Positions 52,931 to 64,000 are shown, counted from the stretch's first letter. The stretch: 64,000 nucleotides of DNA from Liolophura sinensis (GCF_032854445.1 NC_088295.1:43451385-43515384); one strand, 5' to 3'. Notes: generated by a model not told the origin, from the sequence alone. Numbers and translations: made by a program.

Positions 52931-53316
52931 ATTAGATCAAGCACATGCGGAAGGAAACATATGGTCGGGTTGAAATTCAATCAATAGTGTAATGCCCCCA
53001 ATATCAGTAAGCTGACTGTTGATGATTCAACATTCCTGTGTTACACAAGACAGTGACAAGTGGTGTTGTCAACATGGCCGCCAAAGGATCAGACGTGCGG
53101 CAAAGACAAAAATCACAAAGAATCTCAACAGTTGTGAATGGAAATGGAAGAAAGATCAAAGAGGAGTCTGCTAATACCTCAGCTGGAAATTTGACAAGTT
53201 TTGCAAACATTCTCAGTTTTCTTGTGGGTGTTTTGTGTATGGTGGTAGCTGGATACAAGCATGCCTGGTTGCAGTTTATGCTGCAAGAAACAACACTTTG
53301 GTTCTCTAACATTCAG
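52931..53316 (+). CDS. DPY19L3: DPY19L3-like first coding exon 1a (5' UTR plus coding 53074-53316)
   Basis: A good acceptor (ttttgtttcag) before 52931 implies an upstream noncoding exon. Coding starts at ATG 53074 (context caacATGG) and gives 81 residues: a basic, Ser/Thr-rich cytosolic N-terminus, one membrane segment at about residues 44-63 (LTSFANILSFLVGVLCMVVA), then LQETTLWFSNIQ. The donor gtaagc is in phase 0. The last block equals the LHENNLWFSNIK of exon 1b, so both can splice to the exon at 61231. It is either an alternative first exon or the remnant first exon of a duplicated copy. No second set of downstream exons is seen between 53317 and 59393. Confidence 0.75.
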
Positions 53317-54404
53317 GTAAGCAAAGCAGGTTTGGGAAGGAAAATTTTCTGATGTAAACCACATTATTAAAGTGCTGCAGATCTACCAGTTGGTAAGTTA
53401 CTTAGGGAACTTGTGGATATTTTCTGCAAAAAGAAACTATTGTAACCCATGTCAACAATTCAGAAAAATTGTTTAAGTAAATTTATTCTGTTTTGAAAGA
53501 ATTTATGTGTATGGAAAACCATTACCCTGCCCCTGAAACTGATTTAGCACAACCTTAAGGCAAACATTTCTAGATCTGTTTCCTTCATTTCAATCAAAGT
53601 AAGGATTGAAATATACACTCACACGTACATGTGTGAATTTAAGTAACACAACTAATATCTTGGGTGATTCCTCACAGACTGCCTTCTCCAGTTACAGGAT
53701 TATTGCCTGTCTTTTCTAAAACAAAAAAAAACTAGAAAAAATGCAGCAAAAAATTTTTAAAACATGTGTATATGATATCTTGTTCTTTGAGTTTGAAACT
53801 TCCTGAAGTAGAAGCATCTTTGATGTTAATAATCTTCGACACTCAGAATCTGTACAATAATTTCAAAGCAGTGTCTCTCTAAGCTGAAAAATCTATTTAT
53901 GAACTCGATAGCAAAAATCATTGTAGAGTCACCGAAGAAGTGGTATGTACATTTTTGGATAGTCATGGAGTTATGCCCCTTTACTAGTACAGCTGTCTCT
54001 GTGAAGATACATATGTTGTTCATGTGATTTATTTCTTATTAGGTAAAGCAGTTTTAATGCACATTTTAAAACTGGAAACACTTTGCAGGTTTCATCATTA
54101 TGAAACGTCCCAGTGAAATATCATTATTTGCCCACCCAAGAACATAATTCAGAACATTAATCTAATCTTTTTAATTAGCTTTCTATATCCTGTATACCAC
54201 CCCATATTAATATTAGCCCTACCATGCTGTAAAGCTACAAAGTTACGTCACAATGGGACATAAGCTGTTGTCGTACAGTGGTATCTTGAAACCTGTGTAT
54301 TACTTACAAATATATGATTCATCAGGAGTGTCATCTTGCTTGTTGAATGTTGTGGTGACTTATACCTCTTTCAGATGGCCATAATTTAATCTGGTTCTAA
54401 TCAG

Positions 54405-54760
54405 AACTGGTTTAAATCTGAACCAGTTTTAAAAATGGGTGGGTTCACACGACGAAGTGTTCAAGCCAGTTTTAAGCCAGTTTAGGCATTTGTCCGTTTA
54501 CACGGTCACATTTATGTCGGTTTAGTTAAATTGTGATGTCGTCGTGATCTGCATGTATCAGGGGCGTTTAATCCAGTTACCGTTCTCACAACACAGATAA
54601 ACCAGCTCAAGACCTGAAACTAGTTGAAAGCCACGTGGCTAGCAGAGGCAAATAAACTGTATCAAATACCCTCGCATTGAATTCACATGGGTCACGTCAA
54701 ACTGGCTCAAAACCGCTTTCAGATTTAAACCAGCTTAACTTTGTCCGTGTGAACGCAGTT
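54405..54760. mobile_element. MITE-like element with inverted ends
   Basis: GGGTTCACACGACGAAG at 54441 is inverted by CTTTGTCCGTGTGAACGCAG ending at 54758, defining a unit of about 320 bp rich in AAACCAG words. A further perfect 16-bp inverted pair, CTGGTTTAAATCTGAA (54407-54422) and TTCAGATTTAAACCAG (54718-54733), overlaps it. No transposase is present. Confidence 0.75.
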
Positions 54761-54837
54761 TTATATTAAGATGTAGTTATGGGATCTCTCAGGTTTTTTT
54801 ATTGTGTATAGTGCATGGACTCCTGTATAACAGTCTT

Positions 54838-55098
54838 CATTACAACAGTCGGTTAAAGAGCTAGCGCAGCGTAATGACCCAGGAGTCTCTCACCAATGCA
54901 GTCGCTGTGAGTTCAAGTCCAGCTCATGCTGGCTTCCTCTCCGGCCGTACGTGAGAAGGTCTTGCAGCAACCTGCGGATGGTCGTGGGTTTCCTCCGGCC
55001 TCTGCCCGGTTTCCACCCACCATAATGCTGGCAGCCGTCGTATAAGTGAAATATTCTTGAGTACGGCGTAAAACACCAATCAATCAATCATTACAACA
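54838..55098 (+). mobile_element. SINE family 1 copy with 10-bp TSD
   Basis: CATTACAACA occurs at 54838-54847 and 55089-55098 on both sides of a nearly full copy: GTCGGTTAAAGAGCTAGCGC (truncated head), GTGAGTTCAAGTCCAGCTC (B box), CTGCGGATGGTCGTGGGTTT and TTGAGTACGGCGTAAAACAC with CAATCAATCAAT. Confidence 0.95.
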
Positions 55099-55854
55099 CA
55101 CGATACAATATAACACAACTGCATATATGCCCCAAAATTTTTCAAACAAGTTGTTTTTGCACTCATCCGAAAATACTTTCAAAATTTCTGTGGAGAAAAC
55201 CCTCATATTTTGGGAATTCTCGGCACTGAGAAGCTTAGTTGTCATGAAATTATTAACTGAAAACAATTGTAATATTCCGATTTGGCTTGTCACAGACTCA
55301 GTAGCTAAGAAACTTCATATGATGTGCTTCGCTTAGAACATTGTGAGCAGCGCTGTAATGAGGGAAAGGTGTGTATGGTTCGAGAACAGGTGTATGGTTA
55401 CTAGTTGTAATTGAGTGGGTTAGACCCAACTTCAGATAAATGAGTACACAATCTGTGCCAGGGTTGACATTTAAGATACCTTTACTCCTTCGTGATTTAA
55501 TTAGTGTTTGCAGCCAATGTGTTACACAGGGCACTAATAACTACCGCCTCAGGTTTCAGTCATTGAGTACGTTGTCCACATCTGGTTCTGTGAACTCATT
55601 TATGAAATATATTTGATTTTATCCTGTCTCTCATTGATGCCACAGTATTATGTGGATTGATCGTGCAAAATTACCAGACTAAATTCATTAAAATAAGCAG
55701 TCTGAATTGAATAAAATTATCAGACTAAAATCATTAAAAATTATCAGACTGAATTTATTAAAACGGCTAGACTAAACTTCACAGATTGTAAGAGTCTTTG
55801 GAACCAGTATAATATCCTTATAAAACTTAAAAATCCTTATAAATCTGCAAAAAG

Positions 55855-55975
55855 TTTATCAGCTTTCTTCTTGGGGTGTAAAATGGCTTTAAACTACACT
55901 ATTCGTAAGGCCCCACAGTGGTCAGTCTGCAAATTAAGTACTCCTGTGTAAACGTCAATGGTGATAGCTGCCAAA
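55855..55975 (+). repeat. Diverged repeat pair, copy 2 (downstream of exon 1a)
   Basis: It has CAGCTTTCTTCTTGGGGTGT, AAAATGGCTTTAAACTACAC, CACAGTGGTCAG and GTGATAGCTGCCAAAACC. It matches 52245-52365 and runs into the 58-bp minisatellite. Confidence 0.75.
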
Positions 55976-55988
55976 ACCTTAAAATATG

Positions 55989-56350
55989 ATGACGATGTGT
56001 GAATCTATTGATGGCAATAAATATGGTCCAGACATCTGTAATTGAGGCCGATGTGTGAATCTGTTGATGGCAATAAATATGGTACAGACATCAGTAAATG
56101 AGGCTAATGTGTGAATCTGTTAATGGCAATAAATATGGTACAGACATCTGTAATTGAGGCTAATGTGTGAATCTGTTAATGGCAATAAATATGGTACAGA
56201 CATATGTAATTGAGGCAGATGTGTGAATCTGTTAATGGCAGAAAATATGGTACAGACATTTTGCAAATGAGGCTAATGTGTGAATCTGTTAATGGCAATA
56301 AATATGGTCCAGACATCTGTAATTGAGGCCGATGTGTGAATCTGTTAATG
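55989..56350. repeat. 58-bp minisatellite
   Basis: About six tandem units contain GATGTGTGAATCTGTTAATG, GCAATAAATATGGTACAGAC and ATCTGTAATTGAGGC. Decayed units continue to about 56500 (GTGAATCTGTTAATGGCGG). Confidence 0.95.
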
Positions 56351-59300
56351 GAAGTGAATGAAATGCATATATTTTAGAACAGAACCAGAAACTCATCAGT
56401 GAATCTGTTAATGGCGGAAAATGAGATATTTTTTATTTGAGACCGTGTGGAAATATGTTAATGACACTGGATAAGATATTTTGTAATTGAGGTCAGTCTG
56501 TAAATTGGACTGTCTGACTAACCATATGATGTTCATGCATATATGGAATCCCTGTTACTGTGCATTTGGAATTTGGAATACTGACGCATTAAACGATAGA
56601 TTAATTGCAAATACATATAATACCATAATTTTCGTTCATTCTGGTTTTACTTTGCTTCATTTACCAAGTAAACCTCAGACTTACCATCACATAAAAATCT
56701 GTTTGTTTCACCGCCCAAAATAAACAGATCAAATGGTTTTATTCAGCTTTTCTCCAGAAAAACCTTTGCTTTTAAATTCAAAATTTAATGTAGAAGACAA
56801 ATGCCCAACCCTACATGTGATTATCAAGACAACATTGGGCTATGTGAAACAAACACTTTTTTAATGATGGCAGATCCACTCTCTTATTGCCAACATAAAC
56901 ACATTATCATATGATCTGTGAGATGGGAAAAATTCAGTACACATGTAACATGCATAAAGCAGAATGTAATTTGTTACATTTCCATCTTTTTGATGGATTT
57001 TGTTACATTTCCATCTTTTTGAACCACTGGTTCAGATAGTAGCATCACTGAAACTATTTAATTTGCATGAAATTGAGGGAGAACAGAGACTGTATTATAT
57101 TAATTTGAAATATCAAGATTGTCTAAGGAGATAAATATGTATAATGAATAACATTTCACAAGATTCACATTTCACACTTATTTTGCTATTAAATATTAAA
57201 AGTATCCAATAAAATGCTCCAGTGCAGTGTATAGAAATGTGTTATAAATATTATATTACAAAGTGAAATTTAATGATCACAAATATTGTTCAGGGAATGT
57301 GATTTGTAATTTAGATGTATACATGTAATGTAGTGTAGCTGTCACGTACGCAATAAAGTGTTAAATGTTTCAGAAATTTAGGAATTTAAGCCCAGTTGGC
57401 ATCGTATGTGAATGGCTATAAAAGATGACAAATTTACAGAAATCTTTATTTCCATGGCAACATATTTTTTATTAAACTATATACTGAGGAATAATGGTTA
57501 ATTTTGTATATTTAGCACATACATGTACATGTATATCAATTGTGTTAGTGGAAAACTGGATTAAATTATATGATATTTCCAGAAAGGATATAGATTTGAA
57601 AAAAGAGTGTAACATGACAAGTTGAGATTGATGAGCCATGAAACTTTCCACTGGCAAGTCTGTATTGATTTTGTTAGTGAAAAATTGGATTAAATTTTCC
57701 GATATTTCCAGGAAGTAAACATATATTTTAAACACAGCAGTAGTTGGTTTAATAAACATAATAGTATTTTACGAGCCAAATGGCCCATAAAAAACTGGGC
57801 ATTATCCAAATTGTTTATACAGGTATTTTATTTGCTCTGGGACCAAAGAGCCAATAGACATGATAGATGATTGGCCCCTAGAGCCAGAAGAAGTATTTCA
57901 ATCCTTGTCACATGTGTGGCACGACAGGTTACGGTTAATTAGAATCTTGCCAATTTTAATCTGATAAGCACTGATTTCCTCTTCCTCCTGTGCTATTTAT
58001 TTTTAGTGGTAAATTCCCATTTATGCAAGACCTCTTGTCATAATAATTTGTAACGCTTAAAACATTGGTATTTTTCCTCTGAAGTTAACTTCCCTTTTGT
58101 GTGGGACATGAAAAATTGGCACCTTTATGTAAGTGACAGGTAGATGTGTTGACCAGAAGAAGGCAAGAGAAGGTGTTGGTCATCCTGTTTGGTGGTCAGT
58201 GATAATTAGTAAGGGGATGCACCTGGTCAGCTGAGTACAGGGTATTTAGACCGGAGAGGGGGTTGTGGGGCAGGTGAACAGTCACTGCCCCAGGGGGTGG
58301 TACTGGGCTTCCAGTCTGTTAGGGGAGGGGTGGGGACGAGGGGGGATGTATTGATTATCAGAACAGCTTCCAAGGGTAGCCCCCTTCACCATTAATTCAG
58401 CTCTTCCATCTATTGATTTTCCTGGTGCCAGTTGATTGCATGTCTGACTCCTTTATCCTGGGGTAACACACGAGTCTGGGTAGAGAGGCACACACACAAT
58501 GGTGGCCAGGCCATACTGCTGAGATCTCCAGCAGACCTGTGTACTGCCCTTACATCTTCATGCTGACGACAATTTGACTATTCACTCTTTCTAATTGACG
58601 ACCACCTCACTGCTGTTTGTCCACTCAGCTACTGCTTGTCCACTCAGCTACTGCTTGTCTGTGTTTCCAGCGTGCTCTTCCAAGACGAGGGTTAGAATAT
58701 CGCGAAGCTGCAGTTGGAACCCGTGGCTGGCAGTCGTCGGCCACTGTAAGTGGTTGGGTTGTGTGTACGACAGCTTAATATCTGTTGTTCACACGTAACC
58801 TCCTCCATGGTGACAAGGGGATTCTGAACCTTTTGTCATAGCTGCTGTTAGAGCATCAACTGTTAACAGCCACCTGTGCAGGCAGACTCACAGCCAGCTG
58901 CTTACAGTCGTCACAGTTGCTTGCAGCAATATCGGCAGTTTTCCTCGAAAGCAGGTTACAAGGATAGAACATTCCAGCATTAGTGGACCATTATTTTAGA
59001 CGTCATTCTGGTGACCAGATACAGAAAGTGGCTGATGCATGGGGCAGATGGTCATCGTAGGATTGTATTAGGGTCACTGTCAGTGTGTTAGCAGGTTTAG
59101 CTATTCTTATCTGTGTATATCAGTAGTGTGGTAGTGTGATGTGTGGAGCATTACCCATAACATTAGCGACCATGCTTTAACTGCTTGTCTGACACTGATC
59201 CACTGCTGATTGCATCAGAGTTGTGTGACCAAATTTTATTCTCAGCAGTGTATTTATCATGATCTAAGATCACAACAGTTGCCAAATATTGTTGGATTTG

Positions 59301-59393
59301 ACTGTATTGATCTCGTCAACAGATTATTGGATTTGTCAGTATCAAACCTGCAATACTGTTTATAAAGCGTGGGCAGCCTAGAAAAGAAAAACA

Positions 59394-59642
59394 ATGGCCG
59401 AAATTCGTAGGAGGAAGGGTGGCAAGAATAAAGGAGGCAGCGGAGGGTATAAGAGTTACGCCATGAAGTACACGAATGGTTTGAAATCTGAGAAACACGA
59501 GTCGTACTTTGTGTTAGGGATGTCACTACAGGATGCCATAGTAATGGCCATTGGCATTGGCATGGGGCTGTACATGGGTTACAGGCAAGGGCTCTATATG
59601 AACCAGTTGCATGAAAACAACCTCTGGTTCTCCAACATTAAG
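59394..59642 (+). CDS. DPY19L3: DPY19L3-like first coding exon 1b
   Basis: ATG at 59394 in good context (aacaATGG) gives 83 residues. A Lys/Gly-rich N-terminus (MAEIRRRKGGKNKGG) is followed by a membrane segment at about residues 50-66 (DAIVMAIGIGMGLYMGY) and LHENNLWFSNIK. The donor gtaacc is in phase 0. The following intron (59643-61230) contains T-rich DNA and a SINE. Confidence 0.9.
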
Positions 59643-62600
59643 GTAACCATTAGTCACATTTGTGAATTCTTTTTTTTTTTTTACTACAGCATACTATAGT
59701 GATCATCGTAATTTTGTTGATAATGTTTGTCTGAGATGTAAGTTGATTATTAGATTTCATAAATTTTATTTGTGTATTTTGTTGATTTATTTGTTGATTT
59801 ATGTATCAGTTTATTTATTTATTCATTCATTCTTTGTTGTTGTTTTGTCCATATTGGATTGTTCAGTTATTTGTACAGTGAGTGTTTTGTTTAATATGTC
59901 AAATGTTATCATTGAACAAATATATAATATATCTCTGAGGCAAAGTGTCATAACATCAATCTCTCACTAACACTGTATGATTGTTAAGTAAAAAAAACAC
60001 GAAAATTATCAGAACTTTTTAACCGTAAACATATGAAATCTATGTACATGTACCCTTCTAAAAAAATGTAATGTAAATAATTCGAAACATTTGAAGGATT
60101 ACAGCACTGAATTGATCCACATATATGTATTTATATTATCTGCTAATATTTTTTCATGCTGCAATGACATTTTATATCATCTGCACACTTTCTTTCTATA
60201 CAGTATTGTACTCTGTAAGACAAGATAAGAAAAAGCTCCATTAACTCATATCTCTTTGTTTTTTCCCCATCTCCATATATTCTAATAAGTAAATGATGAG
60301 ATCTTGTATTTATACAAATCATTTCATTCAGGTAGATATTTCTTAGTAACTGAAGATTTATTAGTTCTGACCTACATATGTAATTGGCTGCTTTAATTTA
60401 ATAGAAATACCGGTAATGGTGTTTTATACAAGACATGCACATTTAGTACACACATCAGTTCTGCAGCTGACTTGATCATGCCCTGGAGGCAGAGGTGGTT
60501 AGCACACCAGCGCAGCACAATCACCCAGGAGCTTTTTACCAATACGTTAAGTTCAGCTGATGTTGGCTTTCTCTCAGGCCATTGGTGGGAAGATCTTCCA
60601 GCAACATCATGGCCAAGGATTTCCCCTGGGCTCTGCCTGGTTTCATCTCACCATAATGCTGGCCACTGTCACATAAGTGAAATATTCTTGAGTATGGGGT
60701 AAATCGCCAATTAAATAAAAAAATGGATCATGCCATGATACACTGTACTAACATTTGTCGCTACCCTAATTCCTCAATCTTTTTGCATATGAAAGAGCAA
60801 CCTTCAGTATGATTTATGTATTTTTTAATTTGATATTAGAGACAATTAAGGCTACCTTGGTTAGATTGGTCATATTCAGGGCTTCACCAAAAGTATAATT
60901 TTATTAGTCTAAACAGGATAAACACCTTGCAAACTAAGAAAGTGTTGAAGAAATTCATTAGGATCTTGTAGAAAGTAAAAACTTTGCCATAGTGTTTACC
61001 TTGATACCTGTCTTGGTTCACGAGTGTGAGTGTCCAGCTATGCAAGATAGGCAGATCTCTTTTAGTGGAATGTAAATATGGCCTTTGCAAGAAGTGTTCA
61101 TGATTGTGTTCAAACAACCCTCTTTGAGGCTAGTTTGTTTCAACGGAGTGTCCAGGTTTTATACACTCTTACCTCTCCCAAATGTGTGAGTAATCTATAA
61201 ATATTAATTTCTATCTTGTTGATTTTACAGGAGGTTGAGAGAGAAATCTCCTTCCGAACAGAGTCAGGACTCTATTACTCCTATTACAAACAGATGCTGC
61301 ATTCCCCTTCAATCCAAACAGGTAAATGTAAATCAGAGTAGTTATTATGATAATTAAACTTTTCTGATTTTACCCAGGCATGCCAGGTATTCTGACACAT
61401 GAAAGAGCATTGAGATTGCTCTTGAATGGCTTTTCTCCTTGACCTGACGATTGCATTAGAGTTGTACATTGTATTGAAGTTTTAGATTACCTTTATTTCC
61501 TGCAGTAGTCAGATTTAAGGGCAGACCAAAAAAAGACAGATTTCATTGTAAATTGGGAGCTGGCGATGTCAAGGCCAGATGATTAAGGAGGTGTTTGCTT
61601 TAACAATGGCCAGGTCATATAAGACGTGGGATCAATGTCTCATTGTATGATTCAGACAATGTCAAGATTCCTCTGGCTCCACTGTTTTGTGGGAGCGGAA
61701 AGGGACGGTCATTGGTGCTTTCTCATGTAGTCTTACATGAAGTTTAAGATCACTGGCTTTTCACCAATATGACATACAGCTAGAGGAAAAGTTCACCATT
61801 ATAACTTGCTAAAGGTCAGGACTCATTTCTGATTTCCTCAGTCCATTATATAATGGCTACCATTGTTTATTTATTTATTTTATTTGAATGGTGGTTTATG
61901 TCGTTCTCAAGAATATTTCACTAATATGATTGCAGCCAGTTTTATCGTAGGGGAAACCCTCCTATTGCACCACAGAGCCAGGGGGAAACCCACAACCATC
62001 AGCAGATCTCTCGCTGACCTCCCCACGTACGGCTGGATAGGAAGCCAATTTGTCAACAAATGATTCCTGATTATAGCATTAAATATCAATCAACACTAAC
62101 GAACCTTTTTTTGTAAATGTACTTCCATGAACAAACAGATCATGGCAGATTTGTAAATGACACGCTGAAGAAGATTCAACTGATGTGTTCAAAACCTGAA
62201 CCCGGTTAATAAGAACCAATCAGATAGGTTCTAATTACAGAGGCTGTTATGGCTTAAATGACAAAATGGAGAATCCACACTGATTTGATGTGGCCTGATT
62301 CTTACAGCGAACTATACAGTATCACACCAGATTTGACCACTTAGTGAAGCATGGGCAACTTTATTAACCCACGCTCTGCTACGTCAGCTATCTTTCATGC
62401 ACTCATTGCCAGTTTTCTTTCCTTTAAGATTCAGATTGAAAGTGATCAGTAGGGTAACTTTATGTACAGCCACCTTTCAAGGCGAACTCTAACTGTCATT
62501 ACCGTCGTACCCGAAGCAAAGTTCACGCTCTTGTTTTCAAAAACACAATTGTTTTTAATACTTTTGGAAAGGAAAGAGTGGTTTGCCAGGAAAGTTATGA

Positions 62601-63511
62601 AAGAAATTATGCAGGCATTTTTGGAGACAATTGACTCTGGTTCAGTGAAACACAGCAATTTATATATAATCAGCTACATGTAGCTGGAGCATTAACACTC
62701 TCTGTACATGAGTTCAAATCCCCAGACAGGAAATTTGTCTCTGTCGGGACCGATATATAAATTTATAAGCTGTGACCTGTTGGCTCATTAGAGTTATTAC
62801 AGACTTAGTCATCGCAGATGCATAGAGTACTGTATCATATATCATGTCTGATTTTGTAGGTTTGTATCAGCTGACCCATGATAACCACACAGAGCATGGT
62901 CATGAAATCAACCTGTTGGAGAGAATGAACATCTATCAGGAGCTTATTCTTAGTATTATCTACAAGATTCTACCCATCAAGGTGAGCTTATTTTGAGTGT
63001 CAGTTTCAAGGTGTTGCCTAACAGAGTGAGAGCACCCATTAATGTAAGGCTGGATCCTAATTATGTGATTGCGGTGATTATCAGAGAGTAAACAAATTAC
63101 TTACATGTTGTGCAGTGGTATGTATGAGAGGTACATAGGTTCAGGTGACACATTTTGCTTGATTCTTAGTGACTCATCCACCTTACACAGCCACTTTATG
63201 GTTTTTTGTGGAGCTTGATTAATTTTTTTTATTGGACAAACAGGTGTTGTCATCCAAAGTACCTGACCATATCATTGACAGTTTTGTGTGCTCTTGAAAG
63301 TTCATTTTCTTATTACCTGACCTAGCTACAAAATATAAACAGATAATGATTTGTTTTGTTGACAGAATATGGTTGAGCCGATATACTTCTATCTGTACAG
63401 TATCTTCAGCCTTCAGGCTGTGCTGGTTTGTGCCCTGTATGTGACAGCCTGGCTGCTCAGTGGCTCTTGGCTTGGAGGAATCCTCACTGCCTGCTTCTAC
63501 ATATTCAACAA
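59394..63511 (+). CDS. DPY19L3: DPY19L3-like C-mannosyltransferase, 5' part (exons 1b-4)
   Basis: The joined exons are 59394-59642, 61231-61321, 62860-62981 and 63366-63511, open and phase-consistent (0, 1, 0, 2); the gene continues past the window. The hallmark block EVEREISFRTESGLYYSYYK, directly after LWFSNIK, followed by NLLERMNIYQE and EPIYFYLYSIFSLQ, matches the DPY19-like family, closest in memory to DPY19L3. Family members are multi-pass ER proteins that attach mannose to tryptophan in thrombospondin-type repeats and some receptors, using dolichol-phosphate mannose. Two first coding exons exist (see 53074-53316). Family assignment is very sure; the L3 paralogue assignment is likely. 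Confidence 0.92.
60474..60734 (+). mobile_element. SINE family 1, old copy with 9-bp TSD
   Basis: GATCATGCC at 60474-60482 and 60726-60734 flanks a diverged full-length copy: AGAGGTGGTTAGCACACCAG (head), CACCATAATGCTGGCCACTG and ATATTCTTGAGTATGGGGTA with CGCCAATTAAATAAAAAA. It lies in the exon 1b-2 intron. Confidence 0.93.
61231..61321 (+). CDS. DPY19L3: DPY19L3-like exon 2
   Basis: The acceptor is gattttacag and the donor gtaaat; it starts in phase 0 and ends in phase 1. It encodes EVEREISFRTESGLYYSYYK, the strongest family signature in this gene, then QMLHSPSIQT. It can accept either first exon. It is only 91 nt. The following 1.5-kb intron contains a reverse SINE. Confidence 0.93.
61866..62056 (-). 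mobile_element. SINE family 1 copy
   Basis: The minus-strand copy runs from TTTATTTATTTATTTTATTTG through TTCTCAAGAATATTTCACTA, CCCACAACCATCAGCAG and CCCACGTACGGCTGGATAGG. The head is absent and the copy is diverged. Confidence 0.85.
62860..62981 (+). CDS. DPY19L3: DPY19L3-like exon 3
   Basis: The acceptor is gattttgtag and the donor gtgagc; it starts in phase 1 and ends in phase 0. It encodes GLYQLTHDNHTEHGHEINLL and ERMNIYQELILSIIYKILPIK: a lumenal loop (with NHT, a possible N-glycosylation site) leading to a membrane segment. A 384-base intron with nothing recognised follows. Confidence 0.92.
63366..63511 (+). CDS. DPY19L3: DPY19L3-like exon 4
   Basis: The acceptor is ttgttgacag and the donor gtgagc; it starts in phase 0 and ends in phase 2. 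It encodes NMVEPIYFYLYSIFSLQAVL and VCALYVTAWLLSGSWLGG, giving two hydrophobic membrane spans, then LTACFYIFN. The gene continues to the right of the window. Confidence 0.92.
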
Positions 63512-63595
63512 GTGAGCTTCTCTTTAAACCTTTGATAGCTGATAACACTGGGAAAGTTTGTCAGTCAGTCAGATCTAGCATATATATGTGCGTGT

Positions 63596-63613
63596 GTGGT
63601 GGGGGGGGGGGGA
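63596..63613. repeat. G homopolymer
   Basis: GTGTGTGGT precedes a run of about 13 G bases in the intron after exon 4. Length is unreliable in such tracts. Confidence 0.95.
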
Positions 63614-63649
63614 CTTCAAATCCAGTAGGTCTGCAGTTAACACTGGGGA

Positions 63650-63740
63650 GCGGGCTGTGGCCGATTGGCTGGGGTGATTGCCAATCACCTTTTAATTGCA
63701 ATGTCACACAAGATGTGGGTTCAGTCCCATTCTAAGGCAG
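63650..63740 (+). mobile_element. Possible third tRNA-headed repeat
   Basis: CTGTGGCCGATTGGCTGGGG resembles an A box and GATGTGGGTTCAGTCCCAT a B box, about 60 bases apart. The copy lacks the family 1 and 2 tails. Weak call. Confidence 0.4.
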
Positions 63741-63850
63741 GGAATATTCTAGATTTCCTTGCTTTCATGATGTTTGTGGCAGTGAGCTGTCAACATTTAA
63801 ATGTGGTATTGCATGTTTAGTGGAGAGCACTTGCCTTCCACCAAGATACA

Positions 63851-64000
63851 TGTAACATGCCACACATGAGAGAATTGACCAGTAACATGCCACACTTGAG
63901 AGAATTCACCAGTAACATGCCACACATGAGAGAATTCACCAGTAACATGCCACACATGAGAGAATTCACCAGTAACATGCCACACATGAGAGAATTCACC
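63851..64000. repeat. 30-bp minisatellite reaching the window edge
   Basis: Five nearly identical units of the AGTAACATGCCACACATGAG plus AGAATTCACC type fill the end of the window. Because 30 is divisible by three, both reverse frames stay open, giving spurious repeated peptides. Confidence 0.97.

Larger units (their letters stand above)
53317..59393. other. Interval between alternative first exons
   Basis: No coding exon was found. It holds a MITE-like element (54405-54760), a SINE (54838-55098), the second copy of the diverged repeat (55855-55975), a 58-bp minisatellite (55989-56350), a short 30-bp tandem duplication (56967-57022) and a diverged tandem pair with TTGTTAGTG..AATTGGATTAAATT (57538-57721). 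The last kilobase (58250-59393) is locally GC-richer with a G-rich run near 58260-58345 and probably contains the promoter and 5' UTR for exon 1b. Confidence 0.6.

Noticed and set aside
59662-59970. ORF of 102 codons after exon 1b
   Set aside because: T-rich intron sequence giving Phe/Leu/Tyr runs; no motif.
63797-63999. Two overlapping minus-strand ORFs with a repeated WHVTGEFS-type or NSLMCGML-type peptide
   Set aside because: The 30-bp minisatellite is divisible by three, which keeps frames open; no start context, homology or splice support.

Overview
This window is animal nuclear DNA: AT-rich, with short exons bounded by AG/GT splice sites, long introns, microsatellites and many tRNA-derived SINEs. 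There is no sign of operons or CRISPR. The SINE types (tails resembling TTGAGTACGGCGTAAAACAC plus ATAAATAAA) and an N-terminal-endonuclease Penelope-like retroelement (Naiad type) suggest a lophotrochozoan, most likely a mollusc. That placement is an inference, not a proof.

Positions 50-40055 (+) hold the 3' part of one giant cadherin gene. I can place 41 exons. Forty of them form ten tandem copies of a four-exon module (exons A, B, C and D; about 84, 58, 84 and 93 codons; intron phases A-0-B-0-C-1-D-1). Each module encodes three extracellular cadherin (EC) repeats, about 320 residues. The last exon (A11) is enlarged, encodes about two more ECs and ends in a stop with no visible membrane segment. 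Three features recur in the modules: a CxxxC cysteine pair in exon B, a normal DxNDNxP calcium linker in exons A and C, and a calcium-poor NxPP-type linker in exon D. Module 4 is decayed in exons A4, B4 and C4, while D4 and all other modules are open. Skipping A4-B4-C4 would keep the reading frame.

The introns carry mobile DNA. A broken Naiad-like element (about 8.5-11.1 kb) has enlarged the B3-C3 intron. About twenty copies or fragments of a tRNA-Leu/Ser-headed SINE and three of a second tRNA-headed SINE are present; one insertion with a target-site duplication ends 11 bases before exon D7. Two further unnamed dispersed repeats, called R1 and R2 here, are also present.

Positions 40300-52900 show no convincing exon. 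They hold SINE copies, minisatellites and a fold-back element.

From about 52931 to beyond the right edge lies the 5' part of a DPY19L3-like gene (+), a multi-pass ER C-mannosyltransferase. It has two candidate first coding exons, 1a (53074-53316) and 1b (59394-59642). Both end in LWFSNI plus K or Q at the same phase and could splice to the same second exon at 61231. Three further exons follow, and the gene runs off the window.
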